This document shows, piece after piece, positions 51,918 to 59,830 of a stretch of DNA of 64,000 nt. The DNA is taken from positions 1 through 64,000 of the forward strand of contig JAUNGG010000010.1 of NCBI GenBank assembly GCA_030524635.1. Reading direction: 5' to 3'. The notes beneath the pieces are model-generated. The model was not told the origin of the DNA, did no database searches, and saw only the letters and a list, made by a program, of their open reading frames with translations. Within the stretch, counting starts at the first letter, position 1. Every line of letters starts with the position of its first letter. A program made the position numbers and the translations under genes. The stretch comes from Lachnospiraceae bacterium. GTDB lineage: Bacteria > Bacillota > Clostridia > Lachnospirales > Lachnospiraceae.

Positions 51918-53945
51918 CTATTCAGTTTCAAACACAATACCGCTGAATTCCGGAAGGGACAGCGTCAGCTTCACACCCTCCGGCACCTGTTTAGCCTTCC
52001 ACTTCTCGTCCCCTGGCCTGGTGGTGCCGCCGTACTGGTTCCAGTCACTGTTCAGCACAATTTCCGCACTTAACCGCCCCGGAAGGATCACCTCATAATC
52101 CTTCTGCAGCTGATCTGAGAAATTAAATACGGTTACCAGGGACTTGCTGCCGTAATGCTGGCGCAGAATGGTATAGATACACCGCTCCTCCTGATGGCAG
52201 TCCAGCCACTTGAAATTTTCCGGATCATAATCCTTATGTAAGCAGTCATACTCCTCATAGATCCGGTTCAGCTCCTGGTTGAAATGATAAAAGCTGTCAT
52301 GAAGAGGATATTTCCGGATAAACCAATCCTGCTCCCGGCTTTCATCCCACTCTCTCAGCTGCCCGATCTCGCTTCCCATGAAATTTAATTTCTTTCCAGG
52401 ATGCATGATCATGTACAGATACAGACACCGCCCCTGTGGGAATTTCGTCTCATAATCGCCGTACATTTTCTGAAGTACCGTTGCCTTTCCATGCACCACC
52501 TCATCATGAGAAAACTCCATCAGATATTTTTCATTATAATAATACATCATGGAAAAGGTCAGCTTATGGTAATCCCTGGTCCGCAGCTTGGGAGGGGTTT
52601 GGAAATACTCCAGGGTATCGTGCATCCACCCCAGATCCCACTTATAATCAAAGCCCAGTCCATTTTCCCACACCGGACGGGTCACGCCAGGATAGCTGGT
52701 GGAATCCTCTGCGATCAGCATTGCAGACGGATGGCGCTCCTTCAGACCCTGATTCAGATGCTTCAAAAACTCCAAAGTGGTATTATTCACCCCCCGCTGC
52801 TCGCTGCCCTGCCAGTAGATCAGACGGCTGACCGCATCGTAGCGAAGCCCGTCCACATGGAATTTATCCAGCCAGTAGTTGGCAGCAGATTGGAGGAAGC
52901 ACCACACCTCCTTACGGGAATGAATGAAGTTGGCGCTGCCCCACTCGCTGGCGCCCACTGCATCGTTGGGATACTCATACAGACAGGTGCCGTCAAATTC
53001 CTTCAGTCCATAGCCGTCCATGGCAAAATGCACCGGAACAAAATCCAGGATCACGCCGATTCCAGCCTGATGCAGACGGTCCACCAGCTTCTGCAAGCCT
53101 GCCGCTGTACCGTAGCGGGAAGTAGGGGCAAAAAATCCAGTCTGCTGATACCCCCAGGAGCCGTCGAAGGGATGCTCCGCCAGCGGCATAAATTCCACAT
53201 GGGTGTAATGGTTTTCCTTTAAATACGGCACCAAAAGCTCTGCCAGTTCCTCATAGGTGTACCACTGGGCGGCACCTGGGTCGGAGGGCTGGGATGAGGC
53301 AGAAGCGGCGGCGGACGAATCCGTTGCCAGAGCTGCTGCCTTTACCGAAGTTCCTTTCTGTTTTCTTCCAGTCTTTTTGTCAGACTGTGCCGCTCCCTTT
53401 CCTGCTGCTTTTTCTGTTTTCTTGTCTGATTTCTGAGCTTTTGATGCTGCTTCTTCCTTTTCTTCACTCTTCTTAATCCGGTCTGCCAGATCCGGTTTTC
53501 TCCAGGAGCCTGCATGCATCTCATAAATATTCACAGCCTGGTCGGTGCAAACCGTCCGCTTCTCCATCCACTCCTGATCCTGGAACTGGTATTCATCAAT
53601 ATCCCGGATGATGGAGCAGCAGGCCGGCCTTACCTCCATGCCGAAGCCGTAAGGGTCTGCGTGATCCTGCACCCTTCCATTCTGCCCCCAGATCCGATAT
53701 TTGTACATCTGACCGGCTCTTGCCTCCTGGCAGAAGCATTCAAATACGCCATAAAAGCTGCAGCGGTTCAGCTCCGTTTCCCCCCAGCTGTTAAACTGGC
53801 CGGTCAGAGCTACCCGGCTGGCATTGGGTGCAAATACCCGAAACCATACTCCTGTTTCCTTGCCATGCTCATCCCGGCACACATGGGCGCCGAAATATTC
53901 GTAAGCATCAAATACATTTCCCTGGAAAAAATCATTGGCTGTCAT
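51918..53945 (-). CDS. glgB: 1,4-alpha-glucan (glycogen) branching enzyme with insertion
   Basis: The 675-residue GH13 enzyme makes alpha-1,6 branches in glycogen. A CBM48 domain (about 25-110) precedes the barrel, where VDGLRYDAVSRL carries the nucleophile Asp, LIAEDSTSYPG the acid/base Glu and FSHDEVVHGK the third acid. Residues 151-226, between HAGSWR and WYTYEELAE, form a Lys/Ser/Ala-rich low-complexity insertion of about 75 residues absent from standard GlgB. The start at 53945 has GGAGG seven bases upstream. No other glycogen genes are adjacent; the neighbours are a metallophosphatase and the PrpR-type regulator, both on the same strand. Confidence 0.93.
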   Translation of the reverse strand: MTANDFFQGNVFDAYEYFGAHVCRDEHGKETGVWFRVFAPNASRVALTGQFNSWGETELNRCSFYGVFECFCQEARAGQMYKYRIWGQNGRVQDHADPYGFGMEVRPACCSIIRDIDEYQFQDQEWMEKRTVCTDQAVNIYEMHAGSWRKPDLADRIKKSEEKEEAASKAQKSDKKTEKAAGKGAAQSDKKTGRKQKGTSVKAAALATDSSAAASASSQPSDPGAAQWYTYEELAELLVPYLKENHYTHVEFMPLAEHPFDGSWGYQQTGFFAPTSRYGTAAGLQKLVDRLHQAGIGVILDFVPVHFAMDGYGLKEFDGTCLYEYPNDAVGASEWGSANFIHSRKEVWCFLQSAANYWLDKFHVDGLRYDAVSRLIYWQGSEQRGVNNTTLEFLKHLNQGLKERHPSAMLIAEDSTSYPGVTRPVWENGLGFDYKWDLGWMHDTLEYFQTPPKLRTRDYHKLTFSMMYYYNEKYLMEFSHDEVVHGKATVLQKMYGDYETKFPQGRCLYLYMIMHPGKKLNFMGSEIGQLREWDESREQDWFIRKYPLHDSFYHFNQELNRIYEEYDCLHKDYDPENFKWLDCHQEERCIYTILRQHYGSKSLVTVFNFSDQLQKDYEVILPGRLSAEIVLNSDWNQYGGTTRPGDEKWKAKQVPEGVKLTLSLPEFSGIVFETE

Positions 53946-53988
53946 GTTCATCCTCCTCGTTTCTGCTTCTTGTTCTGCTGTCAATATT

Positions 53989-54540
53989 TTAGTTTCTATA
54001 AATTCTCTCACTGGCCGCCTTATTATTAAATTCCTTTACCGCTTCCCAAACCTGTTCAATCGAAACCGGTCGGCCGTCATGGGCATCCACTCCCACCTCA
54101 TACCTTCGGATCGGCGCCGGAACTGCCTGCCTTCCATGAGTATGGCCGTGGACATGGATCCGATTCTTTCTGCACCCGCTCCACACCTCAATGGGAAAAT
54201 GAAACAGCACGTATTTTTCTTCCCGATACCACAGCTCATGATACTGCCTGCACCAGACAAAAAGGGAAGGCTCAAAGCTTGGGTCCTCCAGATAATGATC
54301 ATTATTCCCGATAATTAAATACTTTTCTCCCTTTAACTGTTTCAACACGGCTGCCGTATCCGGCCCATTTCCATCTGAAAAATCTCCCAGAATATAGACC
54401 TGATCCTCCGGCTTTATGGTTTCATTCCACCGCTTGATCAGATACTGATTTTTCCTTTCTGCATCTGGAAATTCCATATCCCCGATATGTGGCCGTCCCT
54501 TTCGATAGAAAAAATGCTGGTCTGAAGTAAAATAGATCAT
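53989..54540 (-). CDS. Calcineurin-like metallophosphoesterase
   Basis: The 183-residue protein has the full metallophosphatase set: D7 and H9 in TSDQHFF, GDFSDGNG (about 52), GNNDH (about 78), an isolated His in LFHFP and the final HGHTHG (about 130). Two metal ions would be bound. Such small stand-alone enzymes act on phosphodiesters or phosphomonoesters in the cytoplasm; the substrate is unknown. The gene ends about 44 bp before glgB and may be cotranscribed with it. Confidence 0.87.
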   Translation of the reverse strand: MIYFTSDQHFFYRKGRPHIGDMEFPDAERKNQYLIKRWNETIKPEDQVYILGDFSDGNGPDTAAVLKQLKGEKYLIIGNNDHYLEDPSFEPSLFVWCRQYHELWYREEKYVLFHFPIEVWSGCRKNRIHVHGHTHGRQAVPAPIRRYEVGVDAHDGRPVSIEQVWEAVKEFNNKAASERIYRN

Positions 54541-54629
54541 TGCCTTATCCCTTTTCTAATCCTGTATTTTGTAGATTTTCTCACTCCCTATTTTACGATA
54601 AATCCCTCATTCTGGCAATCTTCCGACCC

Positions 54630-54660
54630 AAAAAAGAATCGGCAAAAAGCTGCCGATTCT
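54630..54660 (-). terminator. Terminator of the trp operon
   Basis: AGAATCGGCA pairs with TGCCGATTCT, followed on the minus strand by TTTTTTGGG. It lies about 50 bp after trpF, so no trpB or trpA follows in the operon. Confidence 0.85.
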
Positions 54661-54711
54661 ATACATTGTCTATACAAATTGTTTATTAGTCCACAAAACG
54701 AGAAAAATTAA

Positions 54712-55320
54712 TTAGTTTTTCACCAGCCGCACCAGCTCTTCTATCTTTTTTGCGTCCTTTACCCCATTCGTCTCTACTCCGCTGCTGACATCCAGACAAA
54801 AAGGCATACAGTTTCTGACTGCCGCCTCCGCATTTTCCAGATTAATCCCTCCAGCCAGAAAAAACGGCTTTCCAATCCGCTGCGGCTGAATCAGGCTGTG
54901 GTCAAATGCCTGCCCTGTTCCGCCGGGTCCATTGTCTAAAAGGAGGTAATCGGCACAGCTGTCCAGCCAGGGTTCGATGGACTGTTCCGTTTCCATCCGA
55001 ACTGCCTTGATCACAGGTGCCTTTCCATCGGTCAGTTCCTTCAGTCTTCTGATGGTTTCCTCCGTTTCCTGCCCGTGAAGCTGGATCAGATCGATGACGC
55101 CGGCCTGAAACAGCGCCGCTTCTTCCTCCGGCCTGCCGTTTACAAATACTCCCACAGCCTGGATATCCTGCCGCAGCCATTTTTTTAATTCTGCGGCCTG
55201 CTCCCTGGTCACCTGCCGACGGCTTTTGGCAAAGACGAATCCAATGTAATCCGGCTTCCAGCAATTGACTGCTACAATGTCCTCCAGGCGGGTCAGGCCG
55301 CAGATCTTTATTTTTGCCAT
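54712..55320 (-). CDS. trpF: Phosphoribosylanthranilate isomerase
   Basis: The 202-residue TIM-barrel protein catalyses the Amadori rearrangement of phosphoribosylanthranilate. The N-terminal MAKIKICGLTR carries the general-base Cys and the first barrel strand, DLIQLHGQE the third-strand region, LLLDNGPGGTGQAFDH the catalytic Asp and FLAGGINLENA with DVSSGVET the phosphate-binding loops. The start at 55320 is preceded by GGAGGG; more distal in-frame codons fall inside trpC. It begins 16 bp after the trpC stop. It is the last gene before a terminator. Confidence 0.95.
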   Translation of the reverse strand: MAKIKICGLTRLEDIVAVNCWKPDYIGFVFAKSRRQVTREQAAELKKWLRQDIQAVGVFVNGRPEEEAALFQAGVIDLIQLHGQETEETIRRLKELTDGKAPVIKAVRMETEQSIEPWLDSCADYLLLDNGPGGTGQAFDHSLIQPQRIGKPFFLAGGINLENAEAAVRNCMPFCLDVSSGVETNGVKDAKKIEELVRLVKN

Positions 55321-55336
55321 AATACCCTCCGTTTTT

Positions 55337-56137
55337 TCATCGCCTTTCTCTTCCTCCGGCCCGAAGGGAATCCAGCATCGCCTTCTTATCCGGGCTTCGC
55401 ATAAAGGTCTCTCCAATTAACACCGCATCGGTTCCATTTTCATACAGTCTCCTGGTATCCTCCTGCGTGCGGATCCCGCTTTCGGATACAAACACAATGT
55501 TTTTCGGAACCAACTGGCGGAGCCGAACGGAATTCATCACATCCACGGTGAAATCCTTCAGATTCCGGTTATTCACTCCCACGATCCTGGCGCCTGCCTC
55601 CAGGGCCTGACCGATCTCCTCCTCGGTATGAGCCTCCACCAGCGCAGAAAGCCCCAGCCGGTCCGCCAGCTCCTGATATTCCTTTAACTGCTCCCGGCTC
55701 AGGATGCTGCAAATCAAAAGCACTGCGGATGCACCCAGAACCTTTGCCTGATAGATCATGTATTCGTCTACCGTAAAATCCTTCCGCAGCACCGGAATGC
55801 TCACCGCCTCCGCGATCTCCTTCAGATACCGGTCCCGGCCTAAAAACCGCTCCGGCTCTGTCAGCACAGAGATCGCCGCTGCTCCCGCTTCCTCATACTC
55901 CTTTGCGATCTGAAGATAGGGGAAATCCGCCGCAATCACGCCCTTGGAGGGCGACGCCTTCTTTACCTCGCAGATAAAAGAAAGGCCCTTCTGCCGCAGC
56001 GCCTGCTCAAAGGGGAATCCGCTTTCGTTTTCCTTTGCCATGGCTTCTGCCTGTTCCCGCATAGCTTCCAGGGGAATCTCTTTCTTCTGGCGTTCGATCC
56101 GTGCCCTGGTTCCTGCTGCCAGTTCATCTAAAATCAT
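55337..56137 (-). CDS. trpC: Indole-3-glycerol phosphate synthase
   Basis: The 266-residue TIM-barrel enzyme closes the indole ring. FICEVKKASPSKGVI contains the catalytic Lys, VLRKDFTVDEYMIYQA the second Lys, LVEAHTEEE the Glu, and VGVNNRNLKDF and VSESGI the phosphate-binding end. It is complete and not fused to TrpF, unlike in E. coli. It lies 34 bp downstream of trpD and 16 bp upstream of trpF on the same strand. Confidence 0.96.
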   Translation of the reverse strand: MILDELAAGTRARIERQKKEIPLEAMREQAEAMAKENESGFPFEQALRQKGLSFICEVKKASPSKGVIAADFPYLQIAKEYEEAGAAAISVLTEPERFLGRDRYLKEIAEAVSIPVLRKDFTVDEYMIYQAKVLGASAVLLICSILSREQLKEYQELADRLGLSALVEAHTEEEIGQALEAGARIVGVNNRNLKDFTVDVMNSVRLRQLVPKNIVFVSESGIRTQEDTRRLYENGTDAVLIGETFMRSPDKKAMLDSLRAGGRERR

Positions 56138-56171
56138 AATCCTTATCGTTTCCTCTCAATTTTCTTATTTC

Positions 56172-57179
56172 TTATTCATTGCTGAGCCGGATAAACTTCT
56201 CCAGCTGCTCCAGCGCCTTTCCGCTGTCGATTACCTCTCTCGCCAGGGTTACGCCCTCCTGGATGCTGTCCGCCTTTCCAGCTACATAAAGGGCTGCTGC
56301 TGAATTTAAGATCACTGCGTCTGTCTTCGGTCCCTTCTGGCCGGAAAGGATGGCTCTGGTGATGGCTGCGTTTTCCTGAGGCGTTCCGCCCGCCAGCTCC
56401 TCTTTGCCGCACCGTGCAAAGCCAAACTGCTCCGGCGTGATCACATAAGAAGTAAAGGTTCCGTCCTTCACCTCGCAGACGGTGGTGGGCGCACTCATGG
56501 AGATCTCATCCAGCTTATCCTGACCGTAAACTACCAGTGCCCGCTTCACTCCCAGGTTATTCAGCACTCTTGCCAGCGGCTCCACCAGGGCTTCATCATA
56601 AACGCCCATCACCTGCATATTGGCTCCGGCCGGATTGGACAGCGGGCCAAGAATATTAAATACCGTCCGGATTCCCAGCTCTTTGCGAACCGGCGCCACA
56701 TACTTCATCGCGATATGATAATTCTGGGCAAAGAGGAAGCAGATATCGATCTCCTTCAGCAGCTCTGCGCTGCGCTCTGGAGAAATAGTGATATTCACCC
56801 CCAATGCCTCCAGCACATCTGCCGCCCCGCACTTGCTGGAAGCGGCCCGGTTTCCATGCTTTGCTACAGGAACCCCGGCTGCGGAGATCACCAGGGAGGA
56901 GGTGGTGGAAATGTTAAAGGAGTTGGCGCCGTCTCCCCCAGTTCCAACGATCTCCAGCACATCCATGTCGTGAAGCAGGCGGACGCAGTGCTTTCTCATA
57001 CCTGCCGCCGAACCGGTCACCTCATCAATGGTTTCCCCTTTCAGGCTTAATGCCGTCAGATACGCACTCATCTGCACCGGGCTGGCCTGGCCGCCCATGA
57101 TCTCATTCATAACCTGCTCTGCTTCCTCATATGATAAATTTTGGTTTGCTGCCAGCTTTGTAATTGCTTCCTTAATCAT
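56172..57179 (-). CDS. trpD: Anthranilate phosphoribosyltransferase
   Basis: The 335-residue homodimeric enzyme transfers phosphoribose from PRPP to anthranilate. [22 protein letters not shown] (about 75-96) binds PRPP, and [21 protein letters not shown] and [22 protein letters not shown] are the family signatures. It stands alone and is not fused to TrpG. The start at 57179 has AGGAAA ten bases upstream; an extension to 57230 has no such site. Position between trpG and trpC follows the standard operon order. Confidence 0.96.
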   Translation of the reverse strand: MIKEAITKLAANQNLSYEEAEQVMNEIMGGQASPVQMSAYLTALSLKGETIDEVTGSAAGMRKHCVRLLHDMDVLEIVGTGGDGANSFNISTTSSLVISAAGVPVAKHGNRAASSKCGAADVLEALGVNITISPERSAELLKEIDICFLFAQNYHIAMKYVAPVRKELGIRTVFNILGPLSNPAGANMQVMGVYDEALVEPLARVLNNLGVKRALVVYGQDKLDEISMSAPTTVCEVKDGTFTSYVITPEQFGFARCGKEELAGGTPQENAAITRAILSGQKGPKTDAVILNSAAALYVAGKADSIQEGVTLAREVIDSGKALEQLEKFIRLSNE

Positions 57180-57287
57180 GATATTTTCCTGCCTTTCTTG
57201 ATTCTTATCTGCTTTTTCTGCTATTGGCATCTTCTGCTGTTTGTTTCTCGCAAAAACAGCCCTTTGCTGATTACTTCCCCACTTCTT

Positions 57288-57851
57288 CTATTTCAAAAGA
57301 TTTTCAAGCAGCTTTCTCCCATCCGGCGTCAGGATGGATTCCGGATGGAACTGGACTCCGTACACCGGATACTCCTTATGCTCCACTGCCATCACCTCGC
57401 CGTCCTCCGTAACTGCCGTCACCTTCATGCAGTCCGGTATGGTTTCCGGATCGGCAGCCAGGGAATGATATCGCCCTACCACCATCTCAGGCCCCAATCC
57501 CTGAAACAATTTGGAATTCTGCTCCACTTTGGCCGTGGATGTCTTTCCATGCATCAATTCTCTGGCATAGGTAACGGTTGCCCCATATGCCTTGCAGATC
57601 GCCTGATGCCCCAGGCAGACACCGAAGATGGGGATCTCTCCGCCCAGCTCCTCCACTGCCTGGATGCAGATTCCTGCATCCTCCGGCCGCCCCGGTCCTG
57701 GGGAAAGGATGATCAGCTCTGGCTTCATCTGCCGGATCTCCTCTATGGTAACGGCATCGTTTCGCACCACCTTGATATCCGGCTCTACCTCGCCCACCAG
57801 CTGGTACAGATTATAGGAAAAGCTGTCGTAATTATCGATTAAAAGGATCAT
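57288..57851 (-). CDS. trpG: Anthranilate synthase glutamine amidotransferase subunit
   Basis: The 187-residue class I amidotransferase has nucleophile C79 in FGVCLGHQAI and H169/E171 in FHPES. It supplies ammonia from glutamine to TrpE. Its ATG overlaps the trpE stop as ATGA, with AAGGGAG eight bases upstream inside trpE, so the two subunits are made together. In some bacteria the same subunit also serves para-aminobenzoate synthesis (PabA); no pabB is nearby. Confidence 0.96.
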   Translation of the reverse strand: MILLIDNYDSFSYNLYQLVGEVEPDIKVVRNDAVTIEEIRQMKPELIILSPGPGRPEDAGICIQAVEELGGEIPIFGVCLGHQAICKAYGATVTYARELMHGKTSTAKVEQNSKLFQGLGPEMVVGRYHSLAADPETIPDCMKVTAVTEDGEVMAVEHKEYPVYGVQFHPESILTPDGRKLLENLLK

Positions 57852-59320
57852 AATTCGTCTCCCTTCTGAGCGATCTCCAATGCATTTAACACCGCTCTGG
57901 CCTTATTTAAGCACTCCTGATATTCATTTTCCGGCACGCTGTCTGCCACGATTCCGGCTCCGCTACGCACGAACACCTTTCCATTTTTGGAAAATGCGCT
58001 TCGGATGGCGATGCACACATCCAGATTTCCGGAAAAGTCCAGGTATCCGATGGCTCCGCCGTAAATTCCACGTTTATTCTGCTCCAGCTCATGGATGATC
58101 TCGCAGGCCCGGATCTTGGGCGCTCCCGAAAGAGTTCCTGCCGGAAGGATGGAATCCACCGCATCCAGGCCATCCAGATCCTCCCGGATCTGCCCGCTGA
58201 CAGTAGATGCAATGTGCATCACATGGGAATACCGCTCAATGTCCATGTACTTTTCTACCTTCACAGAGCCGATCTGGCTGATCTTTCCGATATCATTCCG
58301 GCCCAGATCCACCAGCATGTTGTGCTCCGCCCGCTCCTTCTCATCAGCCAAAAGCTCCTTCTCCAGCGCCAGGTCCTCTGCTTCCGTCTTTCCCCTGGGC
58401 CTGGTTCCTGCTAACGGGAAGGTAAACAGCTTTCCATCTACCAGCTTTACCAGCGTTTCCGGAGAGGCCCCGGCGATCTCGATATCATCGCTGGTAAAAT
58501 AAAACATATAGGGAGAGGGATTGGTAGTCCGAAGCACCCGGTAGGCATCCAGCAGGCTGCCTTCCATATCTGCTTCGATCCGGTTGGAGAGAACCACCTG
58601 GAAGATATCCCCTTCCCGGATGTACTCCTTGCCTCTCTCTACCATCCGGCAGTATTCCTCCTTCGTAAACAGCTGGCGCAGTTCACTGGTCAGCTTCAGC
58701 CGCCGCTCCGGCGCTGCCTCTCCTGTCCGGATCAGCTGCTCCATCTCCTTTAATTCTGCCTCTGCCCTGCTATAATCCTCCTCCAGCCGGCTGACATCCA
58801 CATTGGCGATCAGCACGATCTTCTGCCGGAAGTTGTCAAATGCAACTACCTTATCAAACAGCATCAGGTCCACATCATTAAATGCCTCCTCATCCTGCCC
58901 CTCCAGCTTTAAGGAAGGCTCGCCGTACTTCACGTAATCGTATGAAAAATATCCCACCAGACCGCCGGTAAAGGTGGGCATCCCCTCCACCTTAGGGCTT
59001 CTGTAGTCTTTCATCACCTGGCGGATCACCGTTCCCGGATGCTTCACCGCAAACTGCTTCACCCCGTCCGGCCCGGTGATCTTCATCTGACCGTCCTTGC
59101 AGGTCAGCTCCAGAGTGGGATCATATCCTAAAAAGGTGTACCGGCCCCACTGCTTGGAATCCTCCACACTCTCCAAAAGATAACAGTGATTGCTCACCTT
59201 CCGCAAAATCCGCAGCACCTCAATAGGCGTTTTCCTGTCTGCATATAATTCCCGGCTGATGGGAACCCGCTTATATGCTCCTTCTGCCGCCAGATTTCTT
59301 ACTTCATCCATTGTCATCAT
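57848..59320 (-). CDS. trpE: Anthranilate synthase component I
   Basis: The 490-residue enzyme converts chorismate to anthranilate with TrpG. The N-terminal domain contains LLES (48-51), the tryptophan-binding motif, so feedback inhibition is expected. The C-terminal chorismate-binding domain carries AGASPETLVKLVDG, PLAGTRPRGKT, DLGRNDIGKIS and LPAGTLSGAPKIRACEII. AGGAGG precedes the first of two ATGs. It is the first gene of the operon, and its leader is a T-box. All signatures are intact. Confidence 0.96.
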   Translation of the reverse strand: MMTMDEVRNLAAEGAYKRVPISRELYADRKTPIEVLRILRKVSNHCYLLESVEDSKQWGRYTFLGYDPTLELTCKDGQMKITGPDGVKQFAVKHPGTVIRQVMKDYRSPKVEGMPTFTGGLVGYFSYDYVKYGEPSLKLEGQDEEAFNDVDLMLFDKVVAFDNFRQKIVLIANVDVSRLEEDYSRAEAELKEMEQLIRTGEAAPERRLKLTSELRQLFTKEEYCRMVERGKEYIREGDIFQVVLSNRIEADMEGSLLDAYRVLRTTNPSPYMFYFTSDDIEIAGASPETLVKLVDGKLFTFPLAGTRPRGKTEAEDLALEKELLADEKERAEHNMLVDLGRNDIGKISQIGSVKVEKYMDIERYSHVMHIASTVSGQIREDLDGLDAVDSILPAGTLSGAPKIRACEIIHELEQNKRGIYGGAIGYLDFSGNLDVCIAIRSAFSKNGKVFVRSGAGIVADSVPENEYQECLNKARAVLNALEIAQKGDEL

Positions 59321-59411
59321 ATGATCTTCCTCCTGTTTTTTATGGAAATCGAATCTTGAAAATCCGCTTTTTTTGTATCATTAAGATACTCCAAAGGAGT
59401 TTTTTATGATA

Positions 59412-59796
59412 CAAAAAACCCGTCCATGACATAGACCATCATAAAACGATCCAGTCAAGGACGGGTTTCTATCCAGAAAGTTTATCTTTCAGGTAAATCT
59501 GTAACCTGCCGGTTACAAAAATACCTTCCCAATACGGTCTTCCAGTCTGTTTCCCGCGGTGCCACCTTGCTTCACGAAAGCTTGCCTTCCGTGCACTTAG
59601 CAGAATACTAACATATTCCCGTCATCTAACGCGTGACTCACGTCGCTGAATACTCGGCCTGACAGCCTTTGACAGCGCCCTCCATGGTCCATTTAACAGT
59701 CTGCGTTCTGCCTGCTCTCAGCGTGACAGGCTCTCTGTAAGTGCACGGTCTGTTTTTATCTCCACTTCATCGGTTTAAATCGGTATATTAAATTTA
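59412..59796 (-). promoter_or_regulatory. Tryptophan T-box riboswitch of the trp operon
   Basis: The T-box sequence AAGGTGGCACCGCGG lies at 59554-59568 (minus). About 85 nt further downstream, an intrinsic terminator pairs AAACCCGTCC (59468-59459 side) with GGACGGGTTT, followed by TTTTTT (59412-59468). A long Stem I region fills 59590-59770. A TGG followed by A at 59689-59691 is the likely specifier for tryptophan; a second TGG at 59682-59684 is an alternative. Uncharged tRNA-Trp should favour read-through. The 506-bp gap 59321-59826 is explained by this leader plus a promoter. A further hairpin at about 59375-59412 has no T-run. Confidence 0.92.
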
Positions 59797-59801
59797 CAAA
59801 T

Positions 59802-59830
59802 AAAATACTACAAATGAATCAAATTGTCAA
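59802..59830 (-). promoter_or_regulatory. trp operon promoter, overlapping the metH stop codon
   Basis: On the minus strand a perfect TTGACA (59825-59830) contains the metH TGA stop. It is followed after 17 bp by TATTTT (59802-59807). Transcription would start near 59795, at the base of the T-box leader. No terminator lies between metH and this promoter. Confidence 0.7.

Noticed and set aside
59375-59412. Second terminator between the T-box and trpE
   Set aside because: The hairpin is real, but on the transcribed strand it is followed by A residues, not T.
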